Shown: piece after piece, positions 16,324 to 26,621 of the stretch
How positions within the stretch are numbered: the stretch's first letter is position 1
Layout of the letters: each line of letters begins with the position of its first letter
From: Clostridiales bacterium
Lineage (GTDB): Bacteria; Bacillota; Clostridia; Oscillospirales; CAG-272
NCBI GenBank assembly: GCA_021202555.1
Contig: JAJQCT010000010.1
Span: 1 to 64,000 of the forward strand
DNA: 64,000 bases
Reading direction: 5' to 3'
The notes under the pieces: generated by a model
Databases searched by the model: none
The model's input: the letters and a program-made list of their open reading frames with translations, nothing else
Told to the model about the DNA's origin: nothing
Translations under genes and position numbers: made by a program

Positions 16324-18045
16324 TTAATCGGAGAAGCTTACCGAATCGTCCGAATTTGTCTTTTCATAGCAGGTAAGCGTTACGGTCAGATACTGTCCGC
16401 TTCTCACTATCATCGCCTCAAGCGTGTCTCCGACGCTGCACGAGCTGAGAATCGCCTTAAGCTCCGCGTATGTGGAGATTTCCGTGCCGTTTATCTGCAC
16501 GATTCTGTCGCCGCTCTGAAGCACGTCGTCGTTATAGCCCTCCTCGGTGCTGTAAACATAAACTCCGAGCGAGCTTACGCGGTACATCTGAGCGGTTGAA
16601 TAATCGGAAATTTCGATGACGCTTATATAAAGCGAAACTCTGCCGCGCACATAGCCGTATTCGAGAATTTCGTTCGCGATTTCAACAGCGTCGTCAATCG
16701 GGATTGCAAATGCAAGGCCCTCGATTCCCGTGTCGGAGTATTTCGCGTTTACGATTCCGACGAGCTGACCCGCCATATTGAACATTCCGCCGCCCGAGTT
16801 GCCGGGGTTGACTGCCGCGTTTGTCTGAAGGAGATTCATCGTCTCGTCCTCAACCGTTATCTCGCGGTCAAGCGCCGAGATTATTCCGTTTGTGACCGTT
16901 CCGCCGAGAGTTCCGAGAGGGTTGCCGATTATGATTATTTCCTCGCCGACCGCAAGATTGCCGCTCACGCCGATTTCAGCCGCCGTAAGCTCTGTATCTC
17001 CCGCGTCGATTTTCAGCACCGCTATATCCGAATCCGTATCGTAGCCTACGATTTCAGCCTCATAAGAGCTTCCGTCGGTGAGCTGCGCGATTATGGTCGA
17101 TGCCGTGCCGTAATCGTCGTCAACGATTACGTGCGCGCAGGTGATTATATAGCCTGCCTCATCGATTATAACACCGCTTCCCGCGCCCGACGTATAGTAA
17201 AAGCTGTTCACGGAGGCGTATTCCGTCGTGATTTCAACTACGGAATCAGCCGTCTTTTCGACGACCTCGGCGTATGTCCCCGCCTCAACGGTTACGTTAT
17301 TCTGCTCAAGCTGAACGCCCGTGCTGGGGTCTGCCGCCGTCGTTTCATCGCCGTCACCGCTGTCGGTGACATCAGACGTTTCCGTGCCGTCCGTGGTATC
17401 GACCGTTTCGGCGTTCTTGAAAATTCCGTAAGCTGCAACCGCTGTAACCGCGACGACAGCGACAATCACAATGGCTATTACGGCAACAAGTGCCGCCTTC
17501 GATTTCTTTTTGGGAGGTTTCCCTCCGTTCGGGGGCGTCGTGGGAGGAGGCGTCGGCTGACCGTAGCCGCCGTAGGGACTGTAATACTGCCCGCCGTAGC
17601 CCGGATTCTGCCCGTACTGCTGTCCGCCATACTGTCCGTATTGCTGCCCTCCGTTGCTGTACGCGCCGCCGTTGTAGGCGGTTCCGTTCGGCGTGTACGT
17701 CTGTCCGCCCGCGTTCGGATTCGCTCCCCCATAAGGCGAATACGTTGACTGACCGGGCGTATAGCGGTAATGATACGATGTTTCCGCGTTCGCCTGACCG
17801 GCAGTCCCGTCAGCATTTGCATTTGCGTTCGCGTTTGACGAGCCGTTTTCGGGGCTTGAGCCCTGAGAATTTGCATTCACAGAGCCTGCGTTTTCGCCTT
17901 TTCCGGCATTTTCGCCGTTTCCTGCGGCTGCGCTGTTTCCGGCGGTTGCGCCGTTTCCGGCGGCTGCATCGTTCGGCTTTTCTTCATTTGAGGAATAGCC
18001 TTCATTTTCATCGTCGCTTTTCCCGTTATAGATATATTCTGACAT
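16324..18045 (-). CDS. HtrA/DegP-type membrane-anchored serine protease with PDZ domain
   Basis: A 573-residue trypsin-like protease. The first 175 residues are low complexity: an Asn/Gly/Ala-rich stretch, then a Gly/Tyr/Gln/Pro-rich stretch. A membrane helix (about 180-206) follows, so the low-complexity part is cytoplasmic and the protease is outside. The triad is H305 (ITCAHVI), D340 (DIAVLKI) and S417 (PGNSGGG). A PDZ domain with GDRIVQING fills the C-terminus. HtrA proteases degrade misfolded exported proteins. ATG at 18045 has AAGGAGA upstream; the frame is open to 18222 but has no start site there. It is divergent from the MFS gene. Confidence 0.9.
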   Translation of the reverse strand: MSEYIYNGKSDDENEGYSSNEEKPNDAAAGNGATAGNSAAAGNGENAGKGENAGSVNANSQGSSPENGSSNANANANADGTAGQANAETSYHYRYTPGQSTYSPYGGANPNAGGQTYTPNGTAYNGGAYSNGGQQYGQYGGQQYGQNPGYGGQYYSPYGGYGQPTPPPTTPPNGGKPPKKKSKAALVAVIAIVIVAVVAVTAVAAYGIFKNAETVDTTDGTETSDVTDSGDGDETTAADPSTGVQLEQNNVTVEAGTYAEVVEKTADSVVEITTEYASVNSFYYTSGAGSGVIIDEAGYIITCAHVIVDDDYGTASTIIAQLTDGSSYEAEIVGYDTDSDIAVLKIDAGDTELTAAEIGVSGNLAVGEEIIIIGNPLGTLGGTVTNGIISALDREITVEDETMNLLQTNAAVNPGNSGGGMFNMAGQLVGIVNAKYSDTGIEGLAFAIPIDDAVEIANEILEYGYVRGRVSLYISVIEISDYSTAQMYRVSSLGVYVYSTEEGYNDDVLQSGDRIVQINGTEISTYAELKAILSSCSVGDTLEAMIVRSGQYLTVTLTCYEKTNSDDSVSFSD

Positions 18046-18094
18046 GACAGTCTCCTTCTTTACAAAAAATATTCCGCAAAAGCACATTTTCCAC

Positions 18095-18123
18095 TTGCTT
18101 TTGTCTTTCAAATAGATTATAAT
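18095..18123 (+). promoter_or_regulatory. SigA-type promoter of the MFS gene
   Basis: TTGCTT (18095-18100), 17-base spacer, TATAAT (18118-18123). The -10 region is near-symmetric and reads TATAAT on the minus strand also, where it may serve htrA, although no -35 is evident in that direction. Confidence 0.55.
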
Positions 18124-18221
18124 TCTATTATGTGATGGTTTTTTGATTGTTGCAGTAAAATTCATTGAAATGAAAAAGGGGTTGAATGCCCGCATTTCGG
18201 ACAAAGGGGGAATTGAAACCA

Positions 18222-19837
18222 ATGAAGCTCAACTATAAGCGCACGATATGCGTGGGATTCGCATTTTTCCTCATTACCGCCTTCTGGCAGGCGTATGACA
18301 GCATTATCCCGAAGAGATATTGACGGACAAATTCGGAATGTCGCAGACGTGGTCGGGCGTCGTCATGGCGCTTGACAATGTGCTTGCGCTCTTTCTTTTG
18401 CCGCTTTTCGGCTCGCTTTCCGACAAATCAAAGAGCAAATACGGGCGGCGCACGCCGTATATCGTCGTCGGCACAATTGCTGCCGCCGCGGCGTTTTTAG
18501 CGCTTTCCTTTGCCGACGGAATGCAGCTTACAAATATATCGGCAGTATCGGACATTGACAGCGTATCGTCCCTTGAGACGCTTTACGACCACGAATATTC
18601 GACGACGGTGAAAACTCCCGACGGGGACGAATTTGTCATGACGGAAATTTTCACTCGCGAGGAATTTCTGAATATCACAAGCTCCGAGGACTGCGCCGCG
18701 ACCTTAAACGAGGACGGCACGTATTCCGTTGCTATCTGGGACACGAGCGAATATACGCCCGAGGATTCCGTCAGCCCGTACACAGAGTTCGTTGTGCCGC
18801 TTCGTCAGGCTTATGCGTGGGATATGACGCTCAAATCCCCCGTAACGCTCGTCTTTTTCATGGTGCTGCTTTTAATCTGCCTTCTTTCGATGGCAACCTT
18901 CCGCTCGCCCGCTGTGGCTCTCATGCCCGACGTGACTATCAAGCCGCTTCGCTCAAAGGGCAACGCCGTAATAAATCTCATGGGTACCGTCGGCGGAATA
19001 ATCGTGCTTGTTCTCGGAATCGTATTCGGGACGGGACAGACGGAAAACGCGCTCATGTCGTATACGGGATTTTTCGCCTGCATATCGGGACTTATGATAG
19101 TGGCGCTCATTATTTTCCTCATCACCGTCAGGGAACCGAAATTCGTCCATGAAATGCACGAGGAAAGTATGCGCTACGGCATCGACGTCTCGGACAACTC
19201 AAGTGACGAGGTCGGGGGCAGTCACCAGCTCTCGCGTGAAGAGAAAACATCGCTGATTTTAATACTCGCCTCCGTCGTTCTCTGGTTTTTCGGCTACAAC
19301 GCGGCGACGAGCAAATATTCCGTTTACGCGGGAACGGTGCTTGGGCTTGACTACAACATGACGCTTATAATCGCGCAGGCGGCTGCCATCATCTCCTACA
19401 TACCCGTCGGGATTATCTCCTCGAAAATCGGGCGCAAGCGGGTGATACAGGCGGGAATCATTATGCTCGCCGCAGCCTTTTTCGCCGCTTCCTTCATGCG
19501 CGAGGGCTGCTCGGTTCTGCTTCTGAATATCCTTTTCTCGCTTGCGGGAATCGGCTGGGCGTCGATTAACGTAAACAGCTTCCCCATGGTCGTTGAGCTT
19601 TCAAAGAACAGCGACGTCGGGAAGTACACGGGACTTTATTATACGGCGTCGATGGCGGCGCAGACGGTCACGCCGATTGTTTCGGGATTTTTCCTCGACA
19701 TAAAGATGACGACGCTTTTCCCCTACGCGACGATATTCGTTGTGCTTTCGTTTATCACGATTTCGTTTGCAAAGCACGGCGACAGCAAGCCTGCCGAGTC
19801 GGACTCGGTGCTTGAAAGCTTCTCCGATATGGAATAA
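18222..19837 (+). pseudogene. MFS transporter (sugar/SLC45-like) with 5' frameshift
   Basis: About 538 codons of a 12-helix major facilitator with a large extracytoplasmic insert near residues 95-165. Translation from ATG 18222 (GGGGG upstream) gives MKLNYKRTICVGFAFFLI and so on for 33 codons, then TGA at 18321. The rest of the protein (from 18320, LTDKFGMSQTWSGVVMALDN) is in another frame. Removing the duplicated AG at 18315-18316 restores PKILTDKFG, the pattern seen in related transporters. The rest, including the DKSKSKYGRRTPY loop, is intact to the stop. Either the gene is newly inactivated, or the base pair is a sequencing error. GDPD and CapA-like genes follow closely on the same strand. 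Confidence 0.75.
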
Positions 19838-19852
19838 CGGGAGAGAGTGTAA

Positions 19853-20740
19853 ATGGTAATTACGGTTATAATCGCGGCGGCTGCCTGCGTGACGGCTGCT
19901 GCCGCCGCGATAATTGTCTTTTTGACGGCGGGCAGAAAATCAAGCCCCGAATATGCTGATTTTTACGGGACGCGCTTCGCGCACCGCGGACTTTACGACA
20001 ATTCGCCCGACAAAAACAGACCCGAAAATTCCCTTGCCGCATTCGCGCTTGCCGTCAGGTGCGGGCTTGGCGTCGAGTTTGACATACACCTATCGCGCGA
20101 CGGCGTTCCCGTCGTATATCATGACGACAGTCTCTCGCGTCTTTGCGGAATCGATAAGCCTATCGCTTCCTTCACCGCCGACGAGCTTCATGAAATTAAA
20201 ATTCTCGGCACAAACCAGTATATACCGCGCCTTTCGGAGGTGCTCGGCGTTATCGGCGGGAAGGTGCCGATTATAGCGGAATTCAAATGCACTCCCGGCG
20301 GCGAATACTCGGTTCTGGAGCTTTGCGAAAAGGCAGCACCCATGCTTGAGGAATACGGCGGCAGCTACTGCATTGAATCTTTTAATCCGTATGTCGTCGG
20401 CTGGTATAAGAAAAATCGTCCCGATGTTTTCCGCGGACAGCTTTCCGAAAAATTCAGCACAAAAGCCGGACGCCGCGACAGAGCCGCGCTTTTCATGCTC
20501 TCCGAGCTGCTTCTGAATTTCGTCGGTCGCCCGGATTTTGTATCGTACAACTGCCGCGACATCTACACCTTCGGATTCAGGCTCTGGCGTCACATTTACG
20601 GCGGCGCCGTTTCGCTCTGGACTGTGCGCGACGAGGGCTTGATGACCTCGCTATGCGAGCGGGGCGAGGCTGACTGCTGCATATTTGAAAGCTTTGTGCC
20701 TGCCGATATTTATCTGAACGGCGCGGGTGCCGCCTCATGA
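19853..20740 (+). CDS. Glycerophosphodiester phosphodiesterase, membrane-anchored
   Basis: A 295-residue protein with one N-terminal transmembrane helix (residues 2-25) and a GDPD domain. The metal-binding motifs AHRGLYD, PENSLAAFALAV and VEFDIHLSRDGVPVVYHDD are present, followed by AEFKC and the C-terminal WTV. It hydrolyses glycerophosphodiesters to glycerol-3-phosphate plus alcohol; the helix places the active site at the membrane. GGGAGAG precedes the ATG 15 bases after the MFS stop. Its stop overlaps the start of the CapA-like gene in an ATGA, so the two are translationally coupled. Confidence 0.88.
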   Translation: MVITVIIAAAACVTAAAAAIIVFLTAGRKSSPEYADFYGTRFAHRGLYDNSPDKNRPENSLAAFALAVRCGLGVEFDIHLSRDGVPVVYHDDSLSRLCGIDKPIASFTADELHEIKILGTNQYIPRLSEVLGVIGGKVPIIAEFKCTPGGEYSVLELCEKAAPMLEEYGGSYCIESFNPYVVGWYKKNRPDVFRGQLSEKFSTKAGRRDRAALFMLSELLLNFVGRPDFVSYNCRDIYTFGFRLWRHIYGGAVSLWTVRDEGLMTSLCERGEADCCIFESFVPADIYLNGAGAAS

Positions 20741-22149
20741 ACGGGCGCGGGAAAATAAAATTCACGCGAATCGCGGCGTTTTTTTCGCTGCTCCTTTTTA
20801 CGTTAATTCTGATTTACGTCACGGAGAGCCGCGCCGTGCGGTCGATTTCGTTTGCGATTTCGACGCTGTCGGCTGACCCGAGCGACGAGGAGATGTATCA
20901 GGCGCAGCAGCCCGACGAGGACAGCGAAAACGTGACGAGCATAATCCTCGCCGCCGACAAAAAATACGACATCGACGCCGGATTTATAGAGTTCTGCATA
21001 AACGACGAAAATATCAACACAGACGGACAGCTTCTTTCAAATATAATTTACTATATCGGCAGCTCGGGCTACCGTGACGATATGTGGGGAGAGCTTACGG
21101 GGCTTTCATTTTCCGTACTTTACGATATTTACACGGGAGCCGCGTCGGCGGACGGCTCGGGCGACCCGAGCATTACGGTATTCGGCGACCTTTACGAATC
21201 CTCTACGACAACGATTTCCTTCGCGGGCGACGTGAATCTTTCATACGACTGGTATCTGCTTGAATATTTCCGCGCGCACTATTCCACGGTCGAGGACTGC
21301 TTTTCATCGGATTTGCTCGACCTTATGCGCGGCTCCGACATTTTCGTCGTAAATAACGAATTTTCAATATCTGCGCGCGGCACGACGCTTTCGGGCAAGC
21401 TTTACACCTTCCGCGCCGACCCCGACGATATTCATTTTCTCACCGATATTGGCGTTGACCTTGTGACGCTGGCGAACAATCACGTCTACGACTACGGCGA
21501 GGAGGCATTTTTTGACACGATTTCGCATCTTGAGGACGCCGGAATTATCACCGTCGGCGCGGGAGAGAGCATAAATGAGGCGTCGGAGGTGAAATATATA
21601 ATCTCGGGCGGCATGAAAATCGCGTTCTGCGCCGCAAGCTCCGCCGAAACAAGCAGATACACCCCCGTCGCCGACGAGGAAACGGCGGGCGTTATGGGAA
21701 TTTACGACACGGCGGCGTTTCTCGCGGAAATCGAGGAGGCGGCGGCAAATTCCGATTATGTTGTCGTGCTTGCGCATTTCGGCACGGAAAATTCAAGCGT
21801 CATAAACGACACACAGCGCGCGGCGGCAGAGGCGATGATTGACGCGGGAGCCGACATTGTTGTCGGCGCGCATCCGCACGTTTTGCAGCCTATCGAATAT
21901 TATAACGGCGGTCTTATCGCCTACAGCCTCGGGAATTTCTGGTTCAATATGAATACAGTCGATACGGGCGTGCTTACAGTCTCCGTTGATGTGAATCTGC
22001 GAACAACGTATAAGTTTACGCCGTGCATTCAGTCGGCGGGAGCCGTCACGACGGCGGAGGGCGACGAGAAAACGCGCATTTTGGAGTGGATGAATTCGGT
22101 TTCCGATACCGCAGTCATAGGCGAAAACCTGAAAATAAGCGAAAAATAA
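20737..22149 (+). CDS. CapA family (PGA_cap) metallophosphatase-fold protein
   Basis: A 470-residue protein with an N-terminal membrane helix (about residues 8-27), an extracytoplasmic leader of about 130 residues, and a CapA-type calcineurin-like domain. Visible motifs are FAGDVNLS, TLANNHVYDYG, LAHFG and GAHPHVLQPIEYYNGGLI. Family members act at the cell surface in polyglutamate capsule or related polymer handling; no other capsule genes are here, so the substrate is unknown. Start overlaps the GDPD stop by four bases. A bidirectional terminator follows. Confidence 0.85.
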   Translation: MNGRGKIKFTRIAAFFSLLLFTLILIYVTESRAVRSISFAISTLSADPSDEEMYQAQQPDEDSENVTSIILAADKKYDIDAGFIEFCINDENINTDGQLLSNIIYYIGSSGYRDDMWGELTGLSFSVLYDIYTGAASADGSGDPSITVFGDLYESSTTTISFAGDVNLSYDWYLLEYFRAHYSTVEDCFSSDLLDLMRGSDIFVVNNEFSISARGTTLSGKLYTFRADPDDIHFLTDIGVDLVTLANNHVYDYGEEAFFDTISHLEDAGIITVGAGESINEASEVKYIISGGMKIAFCAASSAETSRYTPVADEETAGVMGIYDTAAFLAEIEEAAANSDYVVVLAHFGTENSSVINDTQRAAAEAMIDAGADIVVGAHPHVLQPIEYYNGGLIAYSLGNFWFNMNTVDTGVLTVSVDVNLRTTYKFTPCIQSAGAVTTAEGDEKTRILEWMNSVSDTAVIGENLKISEK

Positions 22150-22153
22150 ATCC

Positions 22154-22196
22154 GCAAAAAAAGGATTCCTTACGCGAAAGGAATCCTTTTTTTGCG
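22154..22196. terminator. Bidirectional rho-independent terminator
   Basis: Arms AAAAAGGATTCCTT / AAAGGAATCCTTTTTTT around ACGCG: a strong stem with A-tract and T-tract on its two sides, between the convergent CapA-like and ABC transporter genes. Confidence 0.9.
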
Positions 22197-22201
22197 TTAT
22201 T

Positions 22202-22984
22202 TTATTTTTTCTTCGACCCCGATTTTTTCGCGCCCGTGTTTGCGCTGCCCTCGTTCTTTGGCTTTACATCCTCGCCCGCAATTGCGGCTGCGTCTGCTGC
22301 CGCCTTGGCAGCGTCAATCTTTTTCTGCCGGCGCGTCTTTTTCTCCGGCGCGACGAGCCTATAAATCTCGTCGGAGCGATTCGCCACCTCCTGCGAATGC
22401 GTCACGATAATCACGCACTTTCCGCTGTCCGCAAGCTCGCGGAATATGTCCATTATCTCGTTCTGCGTCTCCCCGTCGAGATTTCCCGTCGGCTCGTCCG
22501 CCAGAATGAGATGCGGTCCGTATGAAAGCGCACGCGCGATTGCGACGCGCTGCTGCTGACCGCCCGAAAGCTTCAGCACGCGCCTGTCCGCCTCATCGCG
22601 GTCAAGCCCCATGTCGTCAAGAAGCTCATATGCGCGCTCCTTTTCATCCTTCTTGTGCAGTCCCGCAATTTCCATCGAAAGCACAATGTTTTCCGCCGCC
22701 GTCAGCTTCGTCAGAAGATTGAAGCTCTGAAATACAACGCCGACGTATTTGCTTCTGTATTCGTATTGGTTAATTTCCGTAATGTCGCGCCCCTCGTAAA
22801 GGATTTTTCCCTCCGTCGGCTTCGCAAGCCCCGAAAGCAGGGAGAGAAGCGTCGTTTTGCCCGCGCCAGATTTGCCCATCACGGCGTACATTTTGCCCTC
22901 GTCGAACGAATATGATATGCCCTCGAACACGGGCTTTCCCTTGACGTAGGAATATCCGATATTATCAAGCTCAAGTAATGCCAT
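22202..22984 (-). CDS. ABC transporter ATP-binding protein (MacB/LolD type)
   Basis: A 260-residue ATPase: Walker A GKSGAGKTT, signature LSGGQQQRVAIARAL, Walker B LILADEPTGNLD, and the H-loop VTHSQEVA. The first 220 residues match the MacB/LolD/SalX group. The last 40 residues are an Ala/Lys-rich tail ending in KKSGSKKK that the family does not need. ATG at 22984 is chosen for GGGAGG ten bases upstream. It follows the permease gene by 20 bases and forms one export system with it. Confidence 0.92.
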   Translation of the reverse strand: MALLELDNIGYSYVKGKPVFEGISYSFDEGKMYAVMGKSGAGKTTLLSLLSGLAKPTEGKILYEGRDITEINQYEYRSKYVGVVFQSFNLLTKLTAAENIVLSMEIAGLHKKDEKERAYELLDDMGLDRDEADRRVLKLSGGQQQRVAIARALSYGPHLILADEPTGNLDGETQNEIMDIFRELADSGKCVIIVTHSQEVANRSDEIYRLVAPEKKTRRQKKIDAAKAAADAAAIAGEDVKPKNEGSANTGAKKSGSKKK

Positions 22985-23004
22985 TTTCAAATACCTCCCG
23001 ATTA

Positions 23005-24723
23005 TCAGTCCCTGTTCGCCAGAATCTTCAGCGAATCATAGCGCATTATGAATATTACCGACGCGGCGCTCGCAATGAGAGTAAGCAGCACCGCAATTAA
23101 GAGAAGCTGAACGAGAACCGTGAGATTCGTCGCCGAGGAAACCTCCGAGACGTAGCTTGTCGTTGCTGAGCTGAACGAGTCAATCGCCCCCATGAAGCCC
23201 GTGCGCTCCCCGTCTGTATCAACGTCAATATCTGACGGCATATCGCCGACATCTCCCATGCTTCCGCCCATTTCGCGCCCGAAATTGGCGGTCTGCTGCT
23301 CGCTTGTCGCACTCTGCGATTCAATCTGGCTTGCAAGAAGCGAATTTGTTATCGGCACCGACGATACCGCGCCTATAAGACCGCCGATAACGACTGCCGT
23401 TACCGTTATAATCAGCGTCTCGCACATGAACTGTATCGACACGCGGCTCTTTTTCATGCCGATGGCTGTCAGAACGCCGACCTCGTATTTGCGCTCGCGC
23501 ACATTGAATATATTGAGCACAATCAGCACTATCGCGCCGATTGCGATTACGACGATTAAGAAGTAAAGCGCCATAGTCGAGAGATTTTCAAGCGGCAGCA
23601 GGCTCGATTCGTAGCTCGAAAGGTCGGATGAGCTGACTGTGTAGTCCTCCGAAAGCCCCGCCTCGTAAACCTCCTCGCAGAAGGTTTCGTAATCGTCAAC
23701 GCTCGCGAATACGTATGTTCCCGAAACCTGCGAGGGAAGCGCCGTCGTCGTTTCCGTTCCCGTGTCCTCGTCCGTCTCAACAGTCGCGTTTTCCTCCGAC
23801 TCCGAAAGAATCGCCTCAAGCGCTGCGGCGCTCATATAAATCTGGTTCGACGAATCCGTTGACGACGAAAATCCGCTTATTACGGAGCTGTCAGTCACGG
23901 TTGACTGGCTGTTTATATAGATTCCGACAATCGTGAGCGTGTATGTCTCGTCCTCATCGTTCGGATTCGCAAGCGTTATCGTATCGCCGACGGAAAGCGA
24001 GTTATAAACCGCAAGCTCATACGATATAACGCAGGTAAGCTCCTCAGTTCCCTCCTCGAACATTGTGCCGTAATACGACTCGTCATATTCGGAGTCCTCA
24101 TCCGTATCGGAGCTGATAATTATGCTCGTCCCGTTAATGAACGACGTCATCGCCTCGTCCGAGCTGTAGCCTATGACCGTGAAATCGCCCTCCGTTCCCA
24201 TCGTGCCGATTTCAAAGCCCATGCTTCCTCTCATATCGCCCATCCCGTCGGGAATATCGGTAAAATCCGATTCCTCCTCGGCGTCCTCATCGGTGTCGTC
24301 GGTGTCCTCATCCTCATCGTCGTCAGACGAGCCGCCGATAGGATCAACGTCGCCGCCGTTGAAGCTCACGCTCACGGTGTAGTAAAAGCTCGACACCGAA
24401 TCAAGCTCCGCGTATGTCTCAAGCTCCTCCGCCATAAGCGATGAAACGGACGAAAGCGCGCTCGAAAATGCGTCTCTGTCAAACGAGCCGTCCTCCGCCG
24501 AGCCTGAGCTTGCGATACTGGACATCATGCTCGTCCTGTCAACCGAAATCGACGCGGTAATTGAAATTCCCGAGAGCGTTTCCTCCTTTGCCGTCTCCGC
24601 TGCCTAGCGAATCGAAAGACCCACGCAGCAGGCGGTGGCAATAACAAGCACGATGATTCCGATAAGAATCGTTCTCCCCTTTGAACGCGAAAGCGTCAAA
24701 AAAGCGTTTTTGATTATGTACAT
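23005..24723 (-). CDS. ABC transporter permease (FtsX/MacB type); in-frame TAG at codon 40
   Basis: A FtsX-type permease of 572 codons: N-terminal membrane helix (IGIIVLVIATACCVGL, residues 22-37), an extracytoplasmic domain of about 330 residues very rich in Asp, Glu, Ser and Thr, then three C-terminal helices and the FtsX motif MKKSRVSIQFMCETL. ATG at 24723 has GGAGG upstream and MYIIKNAFLTLSRSKGR is the normal start for this family. Codon 40 (24604-24606) is TAG, right after SIR and before AAETAKEE. Without readthrough the first helix is cut from the rest. The next ATG (24528) would omit that helix. A single C to T change in a CAG codon would explain it. The paired ATPase is intact. Confidence 0.75.
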
Positions 24724-24923
24724 TTCTGCCTCCTACAGTCGGACAGGTGGTCTTTGATTGCCCGACCCGTTCATTTTACGCGCGTTACAATAAAAAAGAT
24801 TTAAAAAAATCGCCGATTTTCCAAGTTTCAGAAAACCTTCTCATAAAGTGCATAACAATCACTCCGGTTTCACGAAAAAATCAAAATCGGGTCGCTTCCC
24901 GTCATGCCCGCCGCCGCCCGCTG

Positions 24924-24952
24924 TCATAACGAAATCCGCCGCCGCATAGAAT
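24924..24952 (+). promoter_or_regulatory. Possible SigE-type sporulation promoter of spoVB
   Basis: TCATAAC (24924-24930), 14-base spacer, CATAGAAT (24945-24952). This resembles the mother-cell SigE consensus (-35 KMATATT, -10 CATACANT) at the right spacing and lies about 40 bases before the spoVB start. spoVB is SigE-controlled in Bacillus. Confidence 0.4.
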
Positions 24953-24989
24953 AAACCGTAATTTTTTGTTTTGCGGTGTCGGAGGGGTC

Positions 24990-26621
24990 ATGTCTGGGGC
25001 AAAGCGATTTTTCAAAAACGCGATACTGATGTCGGCGGCGGCGCTTTTTATGCGCACTGTTTCCGTCGGATACAACGTATATGTAACGAATATTGTCGGC
25101 GCGGAGGGAATCGGGCTTTTCACGCTCGTAATGACTGCGTACAGCTTCGCCGTTACCTTCGCGACGTCGGGAATTTCCCTCGCCGTCACCCGCATGACGG
25201 CGGAAACGGTGCTGACGGCGCCATTTGGCGAGGAGCAAAAGCGCCTTTCAAACGTAATGGCGACGTCCGTTCTATACTGTCTTTTTTTCGGCATACTCGG
25301 CGGCGCCGTTCTCTTTTTCGGCGCCGAATATATCGGCGGCGAGCTTCTCGGCGACGACAGAACGGTGCTGTCGCTTAAAATTCTCGCCCTGACCCTTGCC
25401 CCCACATCTCTTTCCTCCGCGCTATCGGGATATTTCAACGCCTGCCGCCGCGTATTCAAAAACGCCGCCGTCTCCGTCGTCGGACAGTTTGTGAAAATAG
25501 CGCTGACTGCGTTCGGACTTTCGCTGCTTCTGCCAAAAGGCGCAGAATATGCGCTCGCGGCTCTTGTCGGCGGCGGCGCGATTTCGGAGGCGGGCACATT
25601 CCTGCTCTCGTGGGCGCTTTACGTATGCGACAGGCACAGTCACTTCGGCGCGCGGGCGAAAAAGCGCGGGGCGAGGTGCAGCTCGGGCGATATTAAAGGC
25701 ACGGAGCTTTCAGCCGGCACAAAAACGGACGCGGCGGCAAGCATACTTTCCTCGGCACTCCCGGTCGCGATTTCATCATATGTAAGAAGCGGATTTCTGA
25801 CGCTCGAGCATATTTTAATACCGCGCGGGCTTGAAAAATGGGGGCAGTCGTATTCGGCGGCGCTCGCCTCATACGGCACGCTTCAGGGTATGGTAATGCC
25901 CGTGATAATGTTTCCATACGCGATTCTCGGCAGCTTCACCTCGCTGCTCGTACCCGAGATTTCCGAAAGCCGCGCGCGAGGTGAGGACGCACGCATAAAA
26001 TACATAACGCGCCGCGTATTCAGAACGACGCTTCTTTTCGCCGTCTGCACCTCCGCCCTCATGATTTGCTTTTCAAACGAGCTTGGCGTGATTTTATACG
26101 ACAGCGAGGAGGCGGGATATTATATCCGCGTGCTTGCCCCCGTTATTCCCGTCATGTATCTCGATACCGCGACTGACAGTCTGCTCAAGGGGCTGGGCGA
26201 ACAGCTTTTCTGCATGAGGGTGAACATATTCGATTCGGCGCTTTCCGTCGTCCTCGTGTGGCTTCTTGTTCCCGTATGGGGCGTCGTCGGCTACGCCGCC
26301 GTTATCATTGTCTGCGAGGTTATAAACGCCTCCCTTTCAATATGGCGCCTTCTTTCCGTTACGGGAGTGCGCCCGAAAATTCTGGGCTGGCTCGTCGTCC
26401 CCGCGCTCACTGCCGCCGCCTCGTGCCTCATCGTAAGCGCCCTTTCGGTCGTTGCAGCGAAAGATCTCGCTATAGGAGGCACGGCTGCTTTTGCGATTTT
26501 ATCGGCGCTCCTTGCGGCGTCGCTCTATTTCGCTTTGCTCGCCGTTTCGGGAAATCTTTCGCGTGAGGAGACGGGATATGCAAAAATGATATTTTCCCGA
26601 GGTAGGAAGGGCGCGGGGTAG
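24990..26621 (+). CDS. spoVB: Stage V sporulation protein B (MurJ/MATE-fold flippase-like)
   Basis: A 543-residue polytopic protein with about 14 predicted helices, of the MVF/polysaccharide-transporter group. The start SGAKRFFKNAILMSAAALFMR and the internal RSGFLTLEHILIPRGLEKWG and YGTLQGMVMPVIMFPYA are typical of SpoVB, which is needed for spore cortex peptidoglycan and is thought to move lipid-linked precursors. ATG at 24990 has GGAGG four bases upstream. The stop is TAG, one of only four among the genes here. dpaA follows, placing it among mother-cell sporulation genes. A second function as a general wall-precursor flippase cannot be excluded. Confidence 0.85.
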   Translation: MSGAKRFFKNAILMSAAALFMRTVSVGYNVYVTNIVGAEGIGLFTLVMTAYSFAVTFATSGISLAVTRMTAETVLTAPFGEEQKRLSNVMATSVLYCLFFGILGGAVLFFGAEYIGGELLGDDRTVLSLKILALTLAPTSLSSALSGYFNACRRVFKNAAVSVVGQFVKIALTAFGLSLLLPKGAEYALAALVGGGAISEAGTFLLSWALYVCDRHSHFGARAKKRGARCSSGDIKGTELSAGTKTDAAASILSSALPVAISSYVRSGFLTLEHILIPRGLEKWGQSYSAALASYGTLQGMVMPVIMFPYAILGSFTSLLVPEISESRARGEDARIKYITRRVFRTTLLFAVCTSALMICFSNELGVILYDSEEAGYYIRVLAPVIPVMYLDTATDSLLKGLGEQLFCMRVNIFDSALSVVLVWLLVPVWGVVGYAAVIIVCEVINASLSIWRLLSVTGVRPKILGWLVVPALTAAASCLIVSALSVVAAKDLAIGGTAAFAILSALLAASLYFALLAVSGNLSREETGYAKMIFSRGRKGAG

